From positions 1 through 64,000 of the forward strand of contig NZ_CAMFHB010000034.1 of assembly GCF_945952055.1 (NCBI RefSeq): DNA of 64,000 nucleotides, given 5' to 3'. This DNA is from an uncultured Alsobacter sp. (GTDB taxonomy: Bacteria > Pseudomonadota > Alphaproteobacteria > Rhizobiales > Beijerinckiaceae). This document shows positions 16,524 through 25,064 of the stretch, piece after piece. Position numbers and translations under genes: made by a program. The notes below the pieces were generated by a model. It saw only the letters and a list, made by a program, of their open reading frames with translations, searched no databases and was not told where the DNA came from. The number at the start of each line of letters is the position of its first letter. Position 1 is the first letter of the stretch.

Positions 16524-17597
16524 GTGGCGAATGTAAAGGTCCGGAATCTCAAGAAGGTGTTCGGGTCCGTCGAGGTCATTCCCGGCATCTCGATCGACGT
16601 CACCGATGGCGAGTTCGTGGCCCTTGTCGGACCGTCGGGCTGCGGCAAGTCCACCTTGCTGAGGATGATCGCGGGACTGGAGGCGATCGACGCCGGGACG
16701 ATTGCGATCGGGGAGCGGATCGTCAACGACGTTGCCCCGAAGGACCGCGACATCGCCATGGTCTTCCAGAACTATGCGCTCTATCCGAACAAGACGGTCG
16801 CCGCCAACATCGGATTTCCCCTCTACATGGCCGGGATGGGGCGCGCCGAGAGGACTGAAAAGGTCAACGCCGTCATGCGCGCGCTGGCTCTGGAACCGCT
16901 GGCCGCGCGGTATCCCAAGCAGTTGTCCGGCGGCCAGCGCCAGCGAGTCGCGATGGGGCGGGCCATCGTACGCAACCCGCAGGTCTTCCTCTTCGACGAG
17001 CCGCTCTCGAACCTCGACGCGAAACTTCGCGTCAAGATGCGTGCCGAGATCAAGGAGCTCCACCAGCGCCTGAAGGTCACGACCATCTACGTCACTCACG
17101 ACCAGGTCGAGGCCATGACGATGGCCGACAGGATCGTCGTCATGCGCGCGGGGCACATGGAACAGGCCGGCAGGCCGCTGGACCTCTACGACCGGCCGGC
17201 CAACCGGTTCGTTGCCGGCTTCATCGGCTCTCCGAGCATGAACTTCGTCGATGGGAGCGTGACGGTCACCGGCAACGGCGCGTCCTTCGTCAGCACCAAC
17301 GGGCTCGCAATTCCCCTGCCTGCCAAGGACGCGGAGCGACTCTCGGGGGCGAAGACGCTCGGCATTCGTCCCGAGCACATCGACATGCAGAACGAGGAGG
17401 CGGAGGGCTTCATTCCGATGTCGGTCGTCATCGTGGAGCCCACCGGAAACGAGGCGACGTTCATCGTGCGCTCCGGTGCCGACGAGCTGGTCGTAGCCCT
17501 CAACGGCCGGCACGATCATCGGCCCGGAGATACGGTCTGGTTGCGCCCCGCCGCCGGAAAGCTCCATTTCTTCGACGCAAAGGGTGACACGGTCTGA
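16524..17597 (+). CDS. Sugar ABC transporter ATP-binding protein, UgpC/MalK type
   Basis: 357 residues with a GTG start. Walker A GPSGCGKST at 36-44, Q-loop VFQNYALYPNKTV, signature [15 protein letters not shown], Walker B VFLFDEPLSNLDAK, switch THDQVEAMTMAD, and a C-terminal TOBE/OB domain (GIRPEHI). It powers the two preceding permeases. Last gene of the operon; the 141 bp after it before the next gene contains only short imperfect GC hairpins. Confidence 0.94.
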   Translation: MANVKVRNLKKVFGSVEVIPGISIDVTDGEFVALVGPSGCGKSTLLRMIAGLEAIDAGTIAIGERIVNDVAPKDRDIAMVFQNYALYPNKTVAANIGFPLYMAGMGRAERTEKVNAVMRALALEPLAARYPKQLSGGQRQRVAMGRAIVRNPQVFLFDEPLSNLDAKLRVKMRAEIKELHQRLKVTTIYVTHDQVEAMTMADRIVVMRAGHMEQAGRPLDLYDRPANRFVAGFIGSPSMNFVDGSVTVTGNGASFVSTNGLAIPLPAKDAERLSGAKTLGIRPEHIDMQNEEAEGFIPMSVVIVEPTGNEATFIVRSGADELVVALNGRHDHRPGDTVWLRPAAGKLHFFDAKGDTV

Positions 17598-17738
17598 TTT
17601 GATCTGGCCCGCGGCGGAACGGGCGCGTGCCCAGGACGGTCGCTTGCGAATGCGCAATCCCCCCGCCGCCGATCTCGGTCATACTGCGCGCCTGAACGCG
17701 CCGGCGGCCTCGCGGCGCGCGGCAAGGAAGGATGCCCG

Positions 17739-19322
17739 ATGATCCGCCTCAGCTTCCATGGAGCCGCACTGGGCGTGACGGGGTCGTGCTTCGCGCTCGA
17801 CACGGGCCGGAGCCGGATCCTCGTCGATTGCGGCCTCTTCCAGGGATCGAAGACCGAGAAGGAACTGAACTACCGGGACTTCCCGTTCGATCCGCGATCC
17901 ATCCAGGCCGTCCTCCTCACCCACGCCCACATCGACCACAGCGGGCTCCTGCCGCGGCTGGCGCGGGAGGGGTTCTCCGGGCCGATTCACGCGACCGCGG
18001 CGACCGTGGACCTGTGCTCCGTCATGCTCCCCGATTCCGGGCACATCCAGGAGATGGAGGTCGAGCAGTTGAACCGTCGCAACGCGCGGCGGGGCAAGGC
18101 GGCGGCGGTGGAACCGATCTACACCGCGCAGGACGCGGTCGCCTGCCAGCGCCTGTTCAGGCCGGCCGCGTTCGGCACCTGGATCCAAGCCGCGCCCGAC
18201 ATCCGCGCCCGCTACTGGAACGCCGGCCACCTGCTGGGCTCAGCCTCCGTCGAGGTGGAGGTGACGCAGGACGCCGTCGCGACACGGCTGCTGTTCTCCG
18301 GAGACCTCGGCCCCGCCAACAAGCTCCTGCAGAACGAGCCGGAGGGACCCGCGGGCCTCGACTACGTGATCTGCGAGGCGACCTACGGGGACACGGACCG
18401 GCAGGATGCGACGCCGCAGGCCCGGCGCGCGCTGCTGCGGGCGGAGGTGGGCGCGGCGGCCAGGCAGGGCGGCGCCCTGCTGGTCCCGTCCTTCGCCGTC
18501 GAGCGGACCCAGGAGCTGCTCGTCGACCTCGTGGGCCTGATGGAGGCCGGGGAGGTGCCGCAGGCGCCGGTCTTCATCGACTCGCCCCTGGCCACGCGCG
18601 CCAGCGCCGTCTTCGAGGCGCACGCCGCGGACGGCGCCAACGGCGAGGCACTGCTGCGGGCCTTGCGCTCGCCGCACGTGCGCTTCACGGAGACGGTGGA
18701 CGAGAGCAAGGGCATCGCCCGGATGCGCGGCTTCCACATCGTCATCGCCGCCAGCGGCATGTGCGAGGCTGGCCGCATCCGCCACCACCTGAAGGAGTGG
18801 CTGTGGCGCGACCGCGCGACGGTGCTGCTCGTGGGCTACCAGGCGCAGGGCACGCTCGGCCGCATCCTCCTGGACGGCGCGACACGGGTCCGCATCCAGG
18901 GCGAGGAGATCGACGTCCGCGCGCGCATCCGCTCCCTGGACCTCTATTCGGGGCATGCCGACGGGCCGGAACTGGCCGCATGGCTGGACGCCCGCCGGCC
19001 CATCCGGCGCGCCCTGTTCCTGGTGCATGGGGAGGAGGCGGCGATCTCGGGCCTGCGGAGCCGCGCCGCCGGCCTGCTCGATCCGGACAGGATCGTCGTG
19101 CCCGGTCTCGACGCGGCCTTCTCGCTGACGGCGGACGGCGCAGCGCCGATCGCCCCCGACCGGCCGGGCCGGATCCGGCCGAAGCAGGTCGCCCGCCTGG
19201 ACTGGCACAACGATCTGTCGCGTCTCCTCCTCGACATCGGGGACGCTGTCCGCGACGCGGCCGACGAGCGAGGGCGACAGACGATCATCCGCCGCCTGCG
19301 GCGAGCACTGGACGACGAGTGA
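17739..19322 (+). CDS. MBL-fold RNA metallohydrolase with beta-CASP and RMMBL domains
   Basis: 527 residues. Zn motif LLTHAHIDHSGLLPRLAREG near residue 65, later ligands in NAGHLLGSASVEV and SGDLGP, ICEATYGDTDR, beta-CASP region SFAVERTQELLVDL and IDSPLATRAS, then the RMMBL end with SGHADGPELAAWL and LFLVHGEE. This is the bacterial CPSF-73-like/YsiA-like group of predicted RNases. GGAAGG precedes the ATG at 17739. Cytoplasmic; target RNA unknown. It seems to be transcribed with the small GIY-YIG-like gene that follows. Confidence 0.9.
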   Translation: MIRLSFHGAALGVTGSCFALDTGRSRILVDCGLFQGSKTEKELNYRDFPFDPRSIQAVLLTHAHIDHSGLLPRLAREGFSGPIHATAATVDLCSVMLPDSGHIQEMEVEQLNRRNARRGKAAAVEPIYTAQDAVACQRLFRPAAFGTWIQAAPDIRARYWNAGHLLGSASVEVEVTQDAVATRLLFSGDLGPANKLLQNEPEGPAGLDYVICEATYGDTDRQDATPQARRALLRAEVGAAARQGGALLVPSFAVERTQELLVDLVGLMEAGEVPQAPVFIDSPLATRASAVFEAHAADGANGEALLRALRSPHVRFTETVDESKGIARMRGFHIVIAASGMCEAGRIRHHLKEWLWRDRATVLLVGYQAQGTLGRILLDGATRVRIQGEEIDVRARIRSLDLYSGHADGPELAAWLDARRPIRRALFLVHGEEAAISGLRSRAAGLLDPDRIVVPGLDAAFSLTADGAAPIAPDRPGRIRPKQVARLDWHNDLSRLLLDIGDAVRDAADERGRQTIIRRLRRALDDE

Positions 19323-19413
19323 CGGGGGCGGGGTGGCCGGTGAACACATGATTCAGGCTCGTGCGGCAGACTGCACGCGCACGACGCTCTTCATCGTCCT
19401 CACCGGAGCCACC

Positions 19414-19953
19414 ATGGCGCCCCATGAAGATCTCCTGCTGTCCCGGATGAACCACTGGAACCGGGCCGTCCCCGAACGGGGGGCGGGAGTGTATCTCTAC
19501 GCCACGCGCGAACCGCTGCCGTGGCCATCGCTCGGCGCCATTGGCGCCAACCTCTACGTGGGCAGGAGCGACAGTTCCCTCGCAGCCCGGTGCCATTTCG
19601 ACCACGCCCACAGCGGCTTCTCGACGTTGCGCCGATCCCTCGGCGTCCTTCTCCAGAACGAACTCGACCTCGTTCCCAGGCCACGCGCGCCCGGGCCGTC
19701 CCGCTCGAACCTCCTGAACTTCCGCTTCGACGACGCCGGCGAGGCGCGGCTGACCCAGTGGATGCGCGACACCCTCCAATACGCGCATGCGGCCGTGGAC
19801 GAGAACGTCGCAGCGGTCGAGAAGGATCTGATCGCCTCGTTGCAACCGGTCCTGAATCTCACCGGGTGGAAGAACCCGAACAGGAGCGTCCTCAAGAGCC
19901 TGAGGGCGGAGGCCGTCCGACGTGCCGCCAAGGGAAACGAGGCGGTCAGCTGA
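19414..19953 (+). CDS. GIY-YIG-like nuclease-fold protein (tentative)
   Basis: 179 residues from the ATG at 19414 (GGAG nearby); an in-frame GTG at 19333 would give 206. GAGVYLYA near residue 25 and LYVGRS about 22 residues later resemble the GIY and YIG strands. A following arginine/histidine-rich helix (SSLAARCHFDHAHSGFSTLR) and an acidic residue before PVLNLTGWKNPN fit the later catalytic positions. Similarity is only by pattern; length and order fit a stand-alone GIY-YIG domain. It follows the beta-CASP protein by 91 bp and precedes a strong terminator. Role unknown; possibly DNA or RNA processing. Confidence 0.55.
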   Translation: MAPHEDLLLSRMNHWNRAVPERGAGVYLYATREPLPWPSLGAIGANLYVGRSDSSLAARCHFDHAHSGFSTLRRSLGVLLQNELDLVPRPRAPGPSRSNLLNFRFDDAGEARLTQWMRDTLQYAHAAVDENVAAVEKDLIASLQPVLNLTGWKNPNRSVLKSLRAEAVRRAAKGNEAVS

Positions 19954-20001
19954 CGGGTGGAGGGTCCGACGACAATTGACGTGGCCATCGAGAACGCCTC
20001 T

Positions 20002-20042
20002 CTGGAGCGGTCGACCCGATTGGATGAGGTCGACCGCTCCAG
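20002..20042 (+). terminator. Strong hairpin terminator
   Basis: A perfect 15-bp stem (20002-20016 with 20028-20042) encloses an 11-base loop and is followed by GTTGTTGTTTTG, a T-rich tail on the plus strand. It ends the transcription unit of the beta-CASP and GIY-YIG-like genes and insulates arsC. Confidence 0.8.
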
Positions 20043-20131
20043 GTTGTTGTTTTGTCGCATGTCCGTTCGACGAACCGGAATCCACTTCGTCGGAAAATGC
20101 TCCAGGCCGCGTACGATGAGAGGAGGCACTC

Positions 20132-20557
20132 ATGATGGACGTCGTCATCCACCACAACCCGGACTGCGGCACCTCGCGCAACGTGCTCGCGATCATCGAG
20201 GCGGCAGGGTACCGGCCCACCGTCATCGAGTACCTGAAGACAGGCTGGACCCGGCCGCAGCTTCTCGCCCTCTTCGCGGCGGCCGGCCTCACGCCGCGGG
20301 ACGCCCTGCGCACGACGAAGTCGCCCGCCGCCGAGTTGGGCCTGCTAGATCCCTCCGTCGCGGACGAGGCGCTGTTGGATGCGATGCTCGCCCATCCCGT
20401 GCTGGTCAACCGGCCGATCGTCTGCACGGCGAAGGGCGTCCGCCTCTGCCGTCCGAGCGAAACGGTCCTCGACATTCTCGAGCGGTGGCCGGCCGGTCCG
20501 CTGACCAAGGAAGACGGATCGCCGCTCATCGACGCCGAAGGCCGCAGGGTGGGCTGA
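20132..20557 (+). CDS. arsC: Arsenate reductase, glutaredoxin-dependent (ArsC)
   Basis: 141 residues, the normal length for plasmid R773-type ArsC. Catalytic cysteine 12 lies in HHNPDCGTSRN, and the arsenate-site arginines are in DALRTTKS, VNRPIV and LCRPSETV. It reduces arsenate to arsenite with glutathione and glutaredoxin in the cytoplasm. GAGGAGGCACTC precedes the double ATG (20132 or 20135). No arsR, arsB or acr3 neighbour is present, so it is a lone ArsC-family gene and its role in resistance is not assured. Confidence 0.9.
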   Translation: MMDVVIHHNPDCGTSRNVLAIIEAAGYRPTVIEYLKTGWTRPQLLALFAAAGLTPRDALRTTKSPAAELGLLDPSVADEALLDAMLAHPVLVNRPIVCTAKGVRLCRPSETVLDILERWPAGPLTKEDGSPLIDAEGRRVG

Positions 20558-20615
20558 GCAGCGCCCGCACACAGCCGGCTCCGCCGGTGATGTCATACCG
20601 CCTTCAGCGGGACGC

Positions 20616-21074
20616 CTAGGCCTTCGGTCGTTTGCGCTGCAGGCCAGTCCGCTTGCAGTGCGCCACGAGCTCGTTGCGCTGGTTGTAGGCGCGGTGGAGA
20701 AAGACGACGATCCCTGCATCCGGGCGCGACCGGCTTTCGCGCAGCTCGACGACCTCCGTCTCCACCCGCACGGTGTCGCCGTGGAACAGCGGCTTGGGGA
20801 AGCGCACCTCGTCCCATCCCAGGTTGGCGATGGCGGTGCCGAGCGTCGTGTCGCCGACGGAGATGCCCACCATCAGGCCCAGCGTGAAGCCGCTGTTGAC
20901 GAGGCGCTGGCCGAACTCGGTCTCGGTGCGGCAATACTCTTCGTCGAGATGCAGGTAGGCCGGGTTGTGGGTCAGCGCGCTGAACCAGACATTGTCGGCC
21001 TCGGTGATGGTGCGGCGGATCTCGTGCCGGAAAACCTGCCCCACCACCATCTCGTCGAAATACAGCCCGGCCAT
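20616..21074 (-). CDS. MaoC-family (R)-hydratase-like protein
   Basis: 152 residues. Single hotdog domain: [20 protein letters not shown] near residue 17, then [13 protein letters not shown] with the Asn/His-Asp elements of the MaoC hydratase motif, and the core [15 protein letters not shown]. Such proteins hydrate enoyl-CoA (for example mesaconyl- or crotonyl-CoA). The substrate is unknown. It is separated from the upstream secreted-protein gene by a hairpin (21090-21118) lying in its 5' leader. Confidence 0.87.
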   Translation of the reverse strand: MAGLYFDEMVVGQVFRHEIRRTITEADNVWFSALTHNPAYLHLDEEYCRTETEFGQRLVNSGFTLGLMVGISVGDTTLGTAIANLGWDEVRFPKPLFHGDTVRVETEVVELRESRSRPDAGIVVFLHRAYNQRNELVAHCKRTGLQRKRPKA

Positions 21075-21089
21075 TGGTCCACCTCCCGC

Positions 21090-21118
21090 GTGACTGCCCC
21101 ATCAGTGAGGGCAGTCAC
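21090..21118 (-). terminator. Hairpin between the PEBP-like gene and the maoC-like gene
   Basis: GTGACTGCCC (21090-21099) pairs perfectly with GGGCAGTCAC (21109-21118) around a 9-base loop. It lies 42 bp beyond the stop of the minus-strand gene ending at 21160 and 16 bp before the maoC-like start. No T-run, so it could end transcription or act as leader structure. Confidence 0.45.
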
Positions 21119-21159
21119 GGGGGGAGTCCAGCCCGGCGGCCGAAGATCCGGGGGAGCCC

Positions 21160-21540
21160 TCAGCGCTCCGGGAACTTCCGCGTGGCGGTCGCCGTCGCGA
21201 GCACGCGGCCGGAGGCGTCCATGGCCTTGGCCGTCCACTGGTAGTCGTGGACCTGGGGGAACGGCGGAGAGGGTCCCTCGTAGCCGCTGAACGGGATCGA
21301 GCCGCACGGGATCGTCTTGCCGCCCTTGTAGGCGACTTTCCCGCCGCCATGCCGGTAGGTCTGCACCTGCAGGTCCATCATCTGCAGATCGAACTGGGTG
21401 GTTTCCTTCGGCACATTGGCCACGGTGAATTCGGGCGTCTGCGATCCGCACCATTTCACCGCCAGCGTCATGTCGGCGGCCTGCGCCTGCGCCGCACACG
21501 CCGCCGCGAACACGCCGGCCAATACGATCCTCGTCGTCAT
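21160..21540 (-). CDS. Small secreted protein resembling the PEBP/YbhB family
   Basis: 126 residues with a clear Sec signal (MTTRIVLAGVFAAACAAQAQA, cleavage about residue 22). The mature part has TPEFTVANVPKETTQFDLQM, recalling the YbhB SPEL..SGVP..T..F.L start, and GYEGPSPPFPQVHDYQWTAKA, recalling YGGPCPP....HYVFTVYA. Two cysteines (VKWCGSQ, IPCGSI) could form a disulphide. It is shorter than typical YbhB (about 160). Periplasmic; ligand unknown. Confidence 0.65.
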   Translation of the reverse strand: MTTRIVLAGVFAAACAAQAQAADMTLAVKWCGSQTPEFTVANVPKETTQFDLQMMDLQVQTYRHGGGKVAYKGGKTIPCGSIPFSGYEGPSPPFPQVHDYQWTAKAMDASGRVLATATATRKFPER

Positions 21541-21636
21541 GTCTCACTCCCGGTTACGCAACCGGGGTCATTGCACCACGAAATCGTGTGAAATCCGTGA
21601 GTCGCCCCGGACACGCGCGCGTCACCGCCCGCGCGC

Positions 21637-22506
21637 TCACTTCAGGCCAAAGCCACGCGCGACCAGGGCCTCGCGCAGCCGGTCTCTGCCGCTCAGCGCT
21701 TCCGGACCGCGGACGCGGTGCAGCATGGTGTCCGACCAGCCCGACTGGGTCATGCCCTGTTCGGCCTGGAAGCTGCGCAGGGCCGCGTCGTAGTCCGCCA
21801 CGAGCGCCGCCGGCACAGGACCGGCATACTGCTCGCGATGGAGCACGGCTTCGACCGGCAGGCGCGGCTTCACCGAGGCCGGGCGCGTCTCGTCGGGGCG
21901 CCCGACGCACAGGCCGAACACGGCCACGACGTCCGGCGGCAAACCGAGAACCTGCGCGACGTCCTCCGGCCGGTCGCGCATGCCGCCGATGTAGACCGTG
22001 CCGTAGCCGAGCGACTCGAACGCAGCCACGGCGTTCTGGGCGGCGAGCGTCGCGTCGACCACGCCGAGCATCAGGCCCTCCAGATAGTCCAGGCCGGTGG
22101 TCGGCTTGCCGCGCTCGGCACCGAGCACGCGCAGGCGCGACAGGTCGGCGAGCCAGACGAGGAACAGCGGGCATTCCTCGATGTGGCGCTGCCGACCCGC
22201 GAGTTCGGCCAGCCGTGCCTTGCGTTCCCTGTCCTCGACCGCGACCACGCTCCAGACCTGGAGATTGGAGGACGTCGAGGCGGACTGGGCCGCCGCCATC
22301 GCCATGGCCAGCACCGGTGCGGGGACGGGATCGGGGCGGTAGGCCCTGACAATGCGGTGGGAGAGGAGCGTCGCCAGCACCTCGTTCCAGGGGAGCGGCC
22401 CGGCGCCGGGCTCCCGGCGGTAGCGTTCGACGAGGGCGGCCGCGGCGGCGGGCTCGCGCGGCATGCGGTTGTCGTTTCCCGATGTCATCTCTTCAGCGCG
22501 CGTCAT
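21637..22506 (-). CDS. Nitroreductase-family FMN oxidoreductase (NfsA-like)
   Basis: 289 residues from the ATG at 22506; ATG 22488 or GTG 22560 are possible and no start has a clear ribosome site. FMN-binding elements include the N-terminal HRIVRAYRPDPVPAPVL, AAQSASTSSNLQVWSVVAVE near residue 75, and the later GYGTVYIGGMRD and GLPPDVVAVFGLCVGRP, which resemble the NfsA/Frp type. It reduces nitro compounds, quinones or flavins with NAD(P)H. It lies just downstream of the MetX-like gene in the same orientation (about 80 bp), so the two may be cotranscribed. Confidence 0.87.
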   Translation of the reverse strand: MTRAEEMTSGNDNRMPREPAAAAALVERYRREPGAGPLPWNEVLATLLSHRIVRAYRPDPVPAPVLAMAMAAAQSASTSSNLQVWSVVAVEDRERKARLAELAGRQRHIEECPLFLVWLADLSRLRVLGAERGKPTTGLDYLEGLMLGVVDATLAAQNAVAAFESLGYGTVYIGGMRDRPEDVAQVLGLPPDVVAVFGLCVGRPDETRPASVKPRLPVEAVLHREQYAGPVPAALVADYDAALRSFQAEQGMTQSGWSDTMLHRVRGPEALSGRDRLREALVARGFGLK

Positions 22507-22584
22507 CTCGGTGTCCGATCGGTCGGGGGGGCAAGGAGCGTCCGGTTCGGACGGAAGCACGTCGCGGGCGGCGAAGGGCCACCC

Positions 22585-23601
22585 TCATCCGCGCGCCAGC
22601 CAGTCGGCGACGGCGTTGCGCAGGAATGCCTTGTCGGCCGGGTTCGCCGCAGGGTTGCCCGCCCTGTGGCCCCAGATGCTGGGAATCGGACGCAGCTCGG
22701 CGTGCCGCAGGTGGGGAAGCTCCGCGGCGTTGTCGGCGACTGGGAAATACTGGTCGGTGCGCGAGGGCAGGAGGAGGACACGCGCCTCGATCGCCTGAAG
22801 GGCGCGCACGAGGTCGCCGCCGTAGAGGGCATTCGCGCTGATGTCCGATGCCAGCCATGTGGAGCATTGGGCGTAGAGGTTCTCGGCCTTGCGGCGCAGG
22901 AAGCCGGGCGCCCAGACACGGTCGAGGAAGTCGTCGAGCGAGGTGGCGCCCGAGGCCTGGAGGTGCAGGTTCTCGCGATACCAGTCCTGGCTCAGCGCCA
23001 TGGTCGCGTAGATCCGGGCGAAGGCCCGCATGGCCGCGTCGGGCTGGCGCGAGAAGCGACCGCCGCCCAGATGCTCGGGCGCGGCCTCCAGCGTCGCCTG
23101 CAGCGCGTGCAGGAACACCCTGTTGTGGACGGACGTGCGCGCGGTGCCGCAGACGGCGATCGCGGCGCGCACGGCCTGCGGAAACAGTGCAGCCCAGTGA
23201 TAGGCCTGCTGGGCGCCCATCGAGAAGCCGTAGACGCAGGCCACCGTCTCGATGCCGAACACCTCCGTGAGCAGCCGCCGCTGCGCGCGCACATTGTCCG
23301 CCGTCGTCACGAGCCCGGGATAGTCCTCGGTGGTGCTGGGGCTCGACGACAGGCCGTTTCCGAACATGTCGGGGATGACGATGAACCAGCGCGACGGGTC
23401 GAGGATCCCGTCGGGACCGATCAGCCATTCCTGGTCCATGTGCTGGGCCGAGTAGCTCGTGGGAAACACGATGGCGTTGTCGCGCGCCGGCGACAGCGCC
23501 CCGTAGGACTTCCAGCTCAGCGTGGCGCCCTTCAGGAGGGCACCGGACTCCACGACGAGGTCCCCGAGCTCGAAACGTCCGGTCTTCGTGTCTGCGGTCA
23601 T
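22585..23601 (-). CDS. MetX-like alpha/beta hydrolase (homoserine O-acyltransferase family)
   Basis: 338 residues. Nucleophile elbow GFSMGAQQAY (Ser near residue 130), the PTSYSAQHMDQEWLIG and DMFGNGLSSSPS oxyanion region, Asp in PSRTDQYFP and His in SIWGHRAGNP complete a triad. The fold matches homoserine O-acetyltransferase relatives, but many such proteins are plain hydrolases. The ATG at 23601 has GGAAGAGGAG some 10 bp upstream; the longer frame to 23679 lacks support. It diverges from the enolase-superfamily gene, with 146 bp between starts. Confidence 0.85.
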   Translation of the reverse strand: MTADTKTGRFELGDLVVESGALLKGATLSWKSYGALSPARDNAIVFPTSYSAQHMDQEWLIGPDGILDPSRWFIVIPDMFGNGLSSSPSTTEDYPGLVTTADNVRAQRRLLTEVFGIETVACVYGFSMGAQQAYHWAALFPQAVRAAIAVCGTARTSVHNRVFLHALQATLEAAPEHLGGGRFSRQPDAAMRAFARIYATMALSQDWYRENLHLQASGATSLDDFLDRVWAPGFLRRKAENLYAQCSTWLASDISANALYGGDLVRALQAIEARVLLLPSRTDQYFPVADNAAELPHLRHAELRPIPSIWGHRAGNPAANPADKAFLRNAVADWLARG

Positions 23602-23747
23602 CGGCGCGGAACTCCTCTTCCTGTCGCGGGCGACGTTAGGCCCGCAGCGCGCGGCACGCCAGACCGGACCCTCGTGCATGCGTGGACGCCTTCACGCGGT
23701 GTGGTCGCACCTGTAGCGTGGGCAGCGCAATGCCTGCGGAGGACGCG

Positions 23748-24947
23748 ATGTCCCGGATCACCTCGCTGCGTCCCGTCCTGCTGAGCGCGCCCTATGCGGA
23801 TCCGGTCGGCAACGCCGAGGTGCTCCTGCACCTCCCCCATGGCCTGCGCACGACCGGTCTCATCGAGATCGCGCTCGAGGGAGGCATCCGGGGCCTGGGC
23901 GAAGCCTACCTCGCGGTCTTCGCGCCGAAGGTCTTCCTGGAGACCGCGAAGCTCCTGGCGCCGCTCGTCGAGGGGCGCGACGTCGGGGATCTTCCAGGCA
24001 TCGTCCGGGCGCTGCAGACGGCGACGGGATATTGGAGCTACCAGGGGGCGGCGCAGCACGTGTTGAGCGCCTTCGAGATCGCCCTGCAGGACGCCCGCGC
24101 GCAGCTCATGGGCGTGCCGCTGTGGAAGGCACTCGGGGGGACGCAGGCCCGTGCCCTGCCCGCCTATGCGAGCGGCGGCGATTCCGTTTCGCCGCGGTTC
24201 ATGGAGGACGAGTTCGCCACCGTGGCCGGGTTGGGCATCGACGTCTTCAAGATCCGTGCGCGCGGGTCGCAAGTGGCCAAGGCACACTGGTGCCAGAGGG
24301 CCGGGAGCGCGGGAGGCCGGGGGATCACCGTCGCCGTCGACATGACCCAGAACCTCGCGGTGCCGTCGCAGAGCGTCGACGAGGTGCTCGCCTTCGAACG
24401 CAGCTTCGCCGAGGCGGGGCTGCGGGCGCCGGCCTTTCTCGAGGAGGTTCTCGGGCCGCTGGCGGTGAAGCAGTTGCCCGCCCTGCGCCAACGCGCGGCG
24501 ACGCCGATCGCCGGCGGGGAGATCGTCACGACGGCCACCGAGCTCAACGACCGCATCGAGGCGGGCAGCTACGACATCGCGCAACCCGATGCCACGGTCA
24601 TCGGCGGCGTCGGGCCGGTGATGGAGGTCTTCGGCGCGGCGCGCCGTGCGGAAACGGCGGTCTACGTGCACTGCTGGGGCGCGGGCGTCGGCATGCTGGC
24701 CAACTATCATGCGGCGCTGGCCGGCGGCGGCGAACGGGTGGAATGGCCCGTGCCGCGATACCCCCTGCGCGAAGCGCTGTGGGCCCATGCGCCCCGGATG
24801 GAGAACGGCCGGGTCACGCTGGCCGACGTGCCCGGCCTGGGCGCCGCCCTCACGCCGGCGGTGGAGCGTGAATTCCCGTTCCGGGAGGAGGCGGTCTACC
24901 ACTGCCTGGTCGACCCGGCGCGGATCCCTCCGGCCGACTGGATTTGA
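23748..24947 (+). CDS. Mandelate racemase/muconate lactonizing enzyme family protein (enolase superfamily)
   Basis: 399 residues. Capping domain at residues 1-130, then the barrel: GIDVFKIRARGS with the KxR catalytic lysine, metal ligands in TVAVDMTQN, FLEEVLGPLA and IAGGEIVTT, and YVHCWGAGVGM late in the barrel. These proteins abstract the alpha proton of a carboxylate, usually as sugar-acid dehydratases or racemases. The ATG at 23748 is preceded by GCGGAGGACGCG; in-frame ATGs at 23682 and 23730 are less likely. Substrate unknown. No transporter is attached; the Phn-type operon starts 117 bp downstream. Confidence 0.88.
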   Translation: MSRITSLRPVLLSAPYADPVGNAEVLLHLPHGLRTTGLIEIALEGGIRGLGEAYLAVFAPKVFLETAKLLAPLVEGRDVGDLPGIVRALQTATGYWSYQGAAQHVLSAFEIALQDARAQLMGVPLWKALGGTQARALPAYASGGDSVSPRFMEDEFATVAGLGIDVFKIRARGSQVAKAHWCQRAGSAGGRGITVAVDMTQNLAVPSQSVDEVLAFERSFAEAGLRAPAFLEEVLGPLAVKQLPALRQRAATPIAGGEIVTTATELNDRIEAGSYDIAQPDATVIGGVGPVMEVFGAARRAETAVYVHCWGAGVGMLANYHAALAGGGERVEWPVPRYPLREALWAHAPRMENGRVTLADVPGLGAALTPAVEREFPFREEAVYHCLVDPARIPPADWI

Positions 24948-25064
24948 CTCGTCGTCTCGCGCCGGCCCGCAGACTGCCGGTTGGCGAGACGGGCCGGCCT
25001 GCTTACGATGGCGTGGGAGCAATCGAGAGCGCGGGTCACCGCGCCGCACCGTCGAGAGGAAATC

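Noticed and set aside
20558-20615. Small GC hairpin (CCGGC/GCCGG) between arsC and the maoC-like gene as a terminator
   Set aside because: Only 5 bp of stem and no T-run; such pairs are expected by chance at this GC content.
22585-23601. Calling the MetX-like protein a true homoserine O-acetyltransferase
   Set aside because: No methionine-pathway neighbour (such as metW or metY) is present and the nucleophile-elbow family includes many hydrolases, so only family level is supported.
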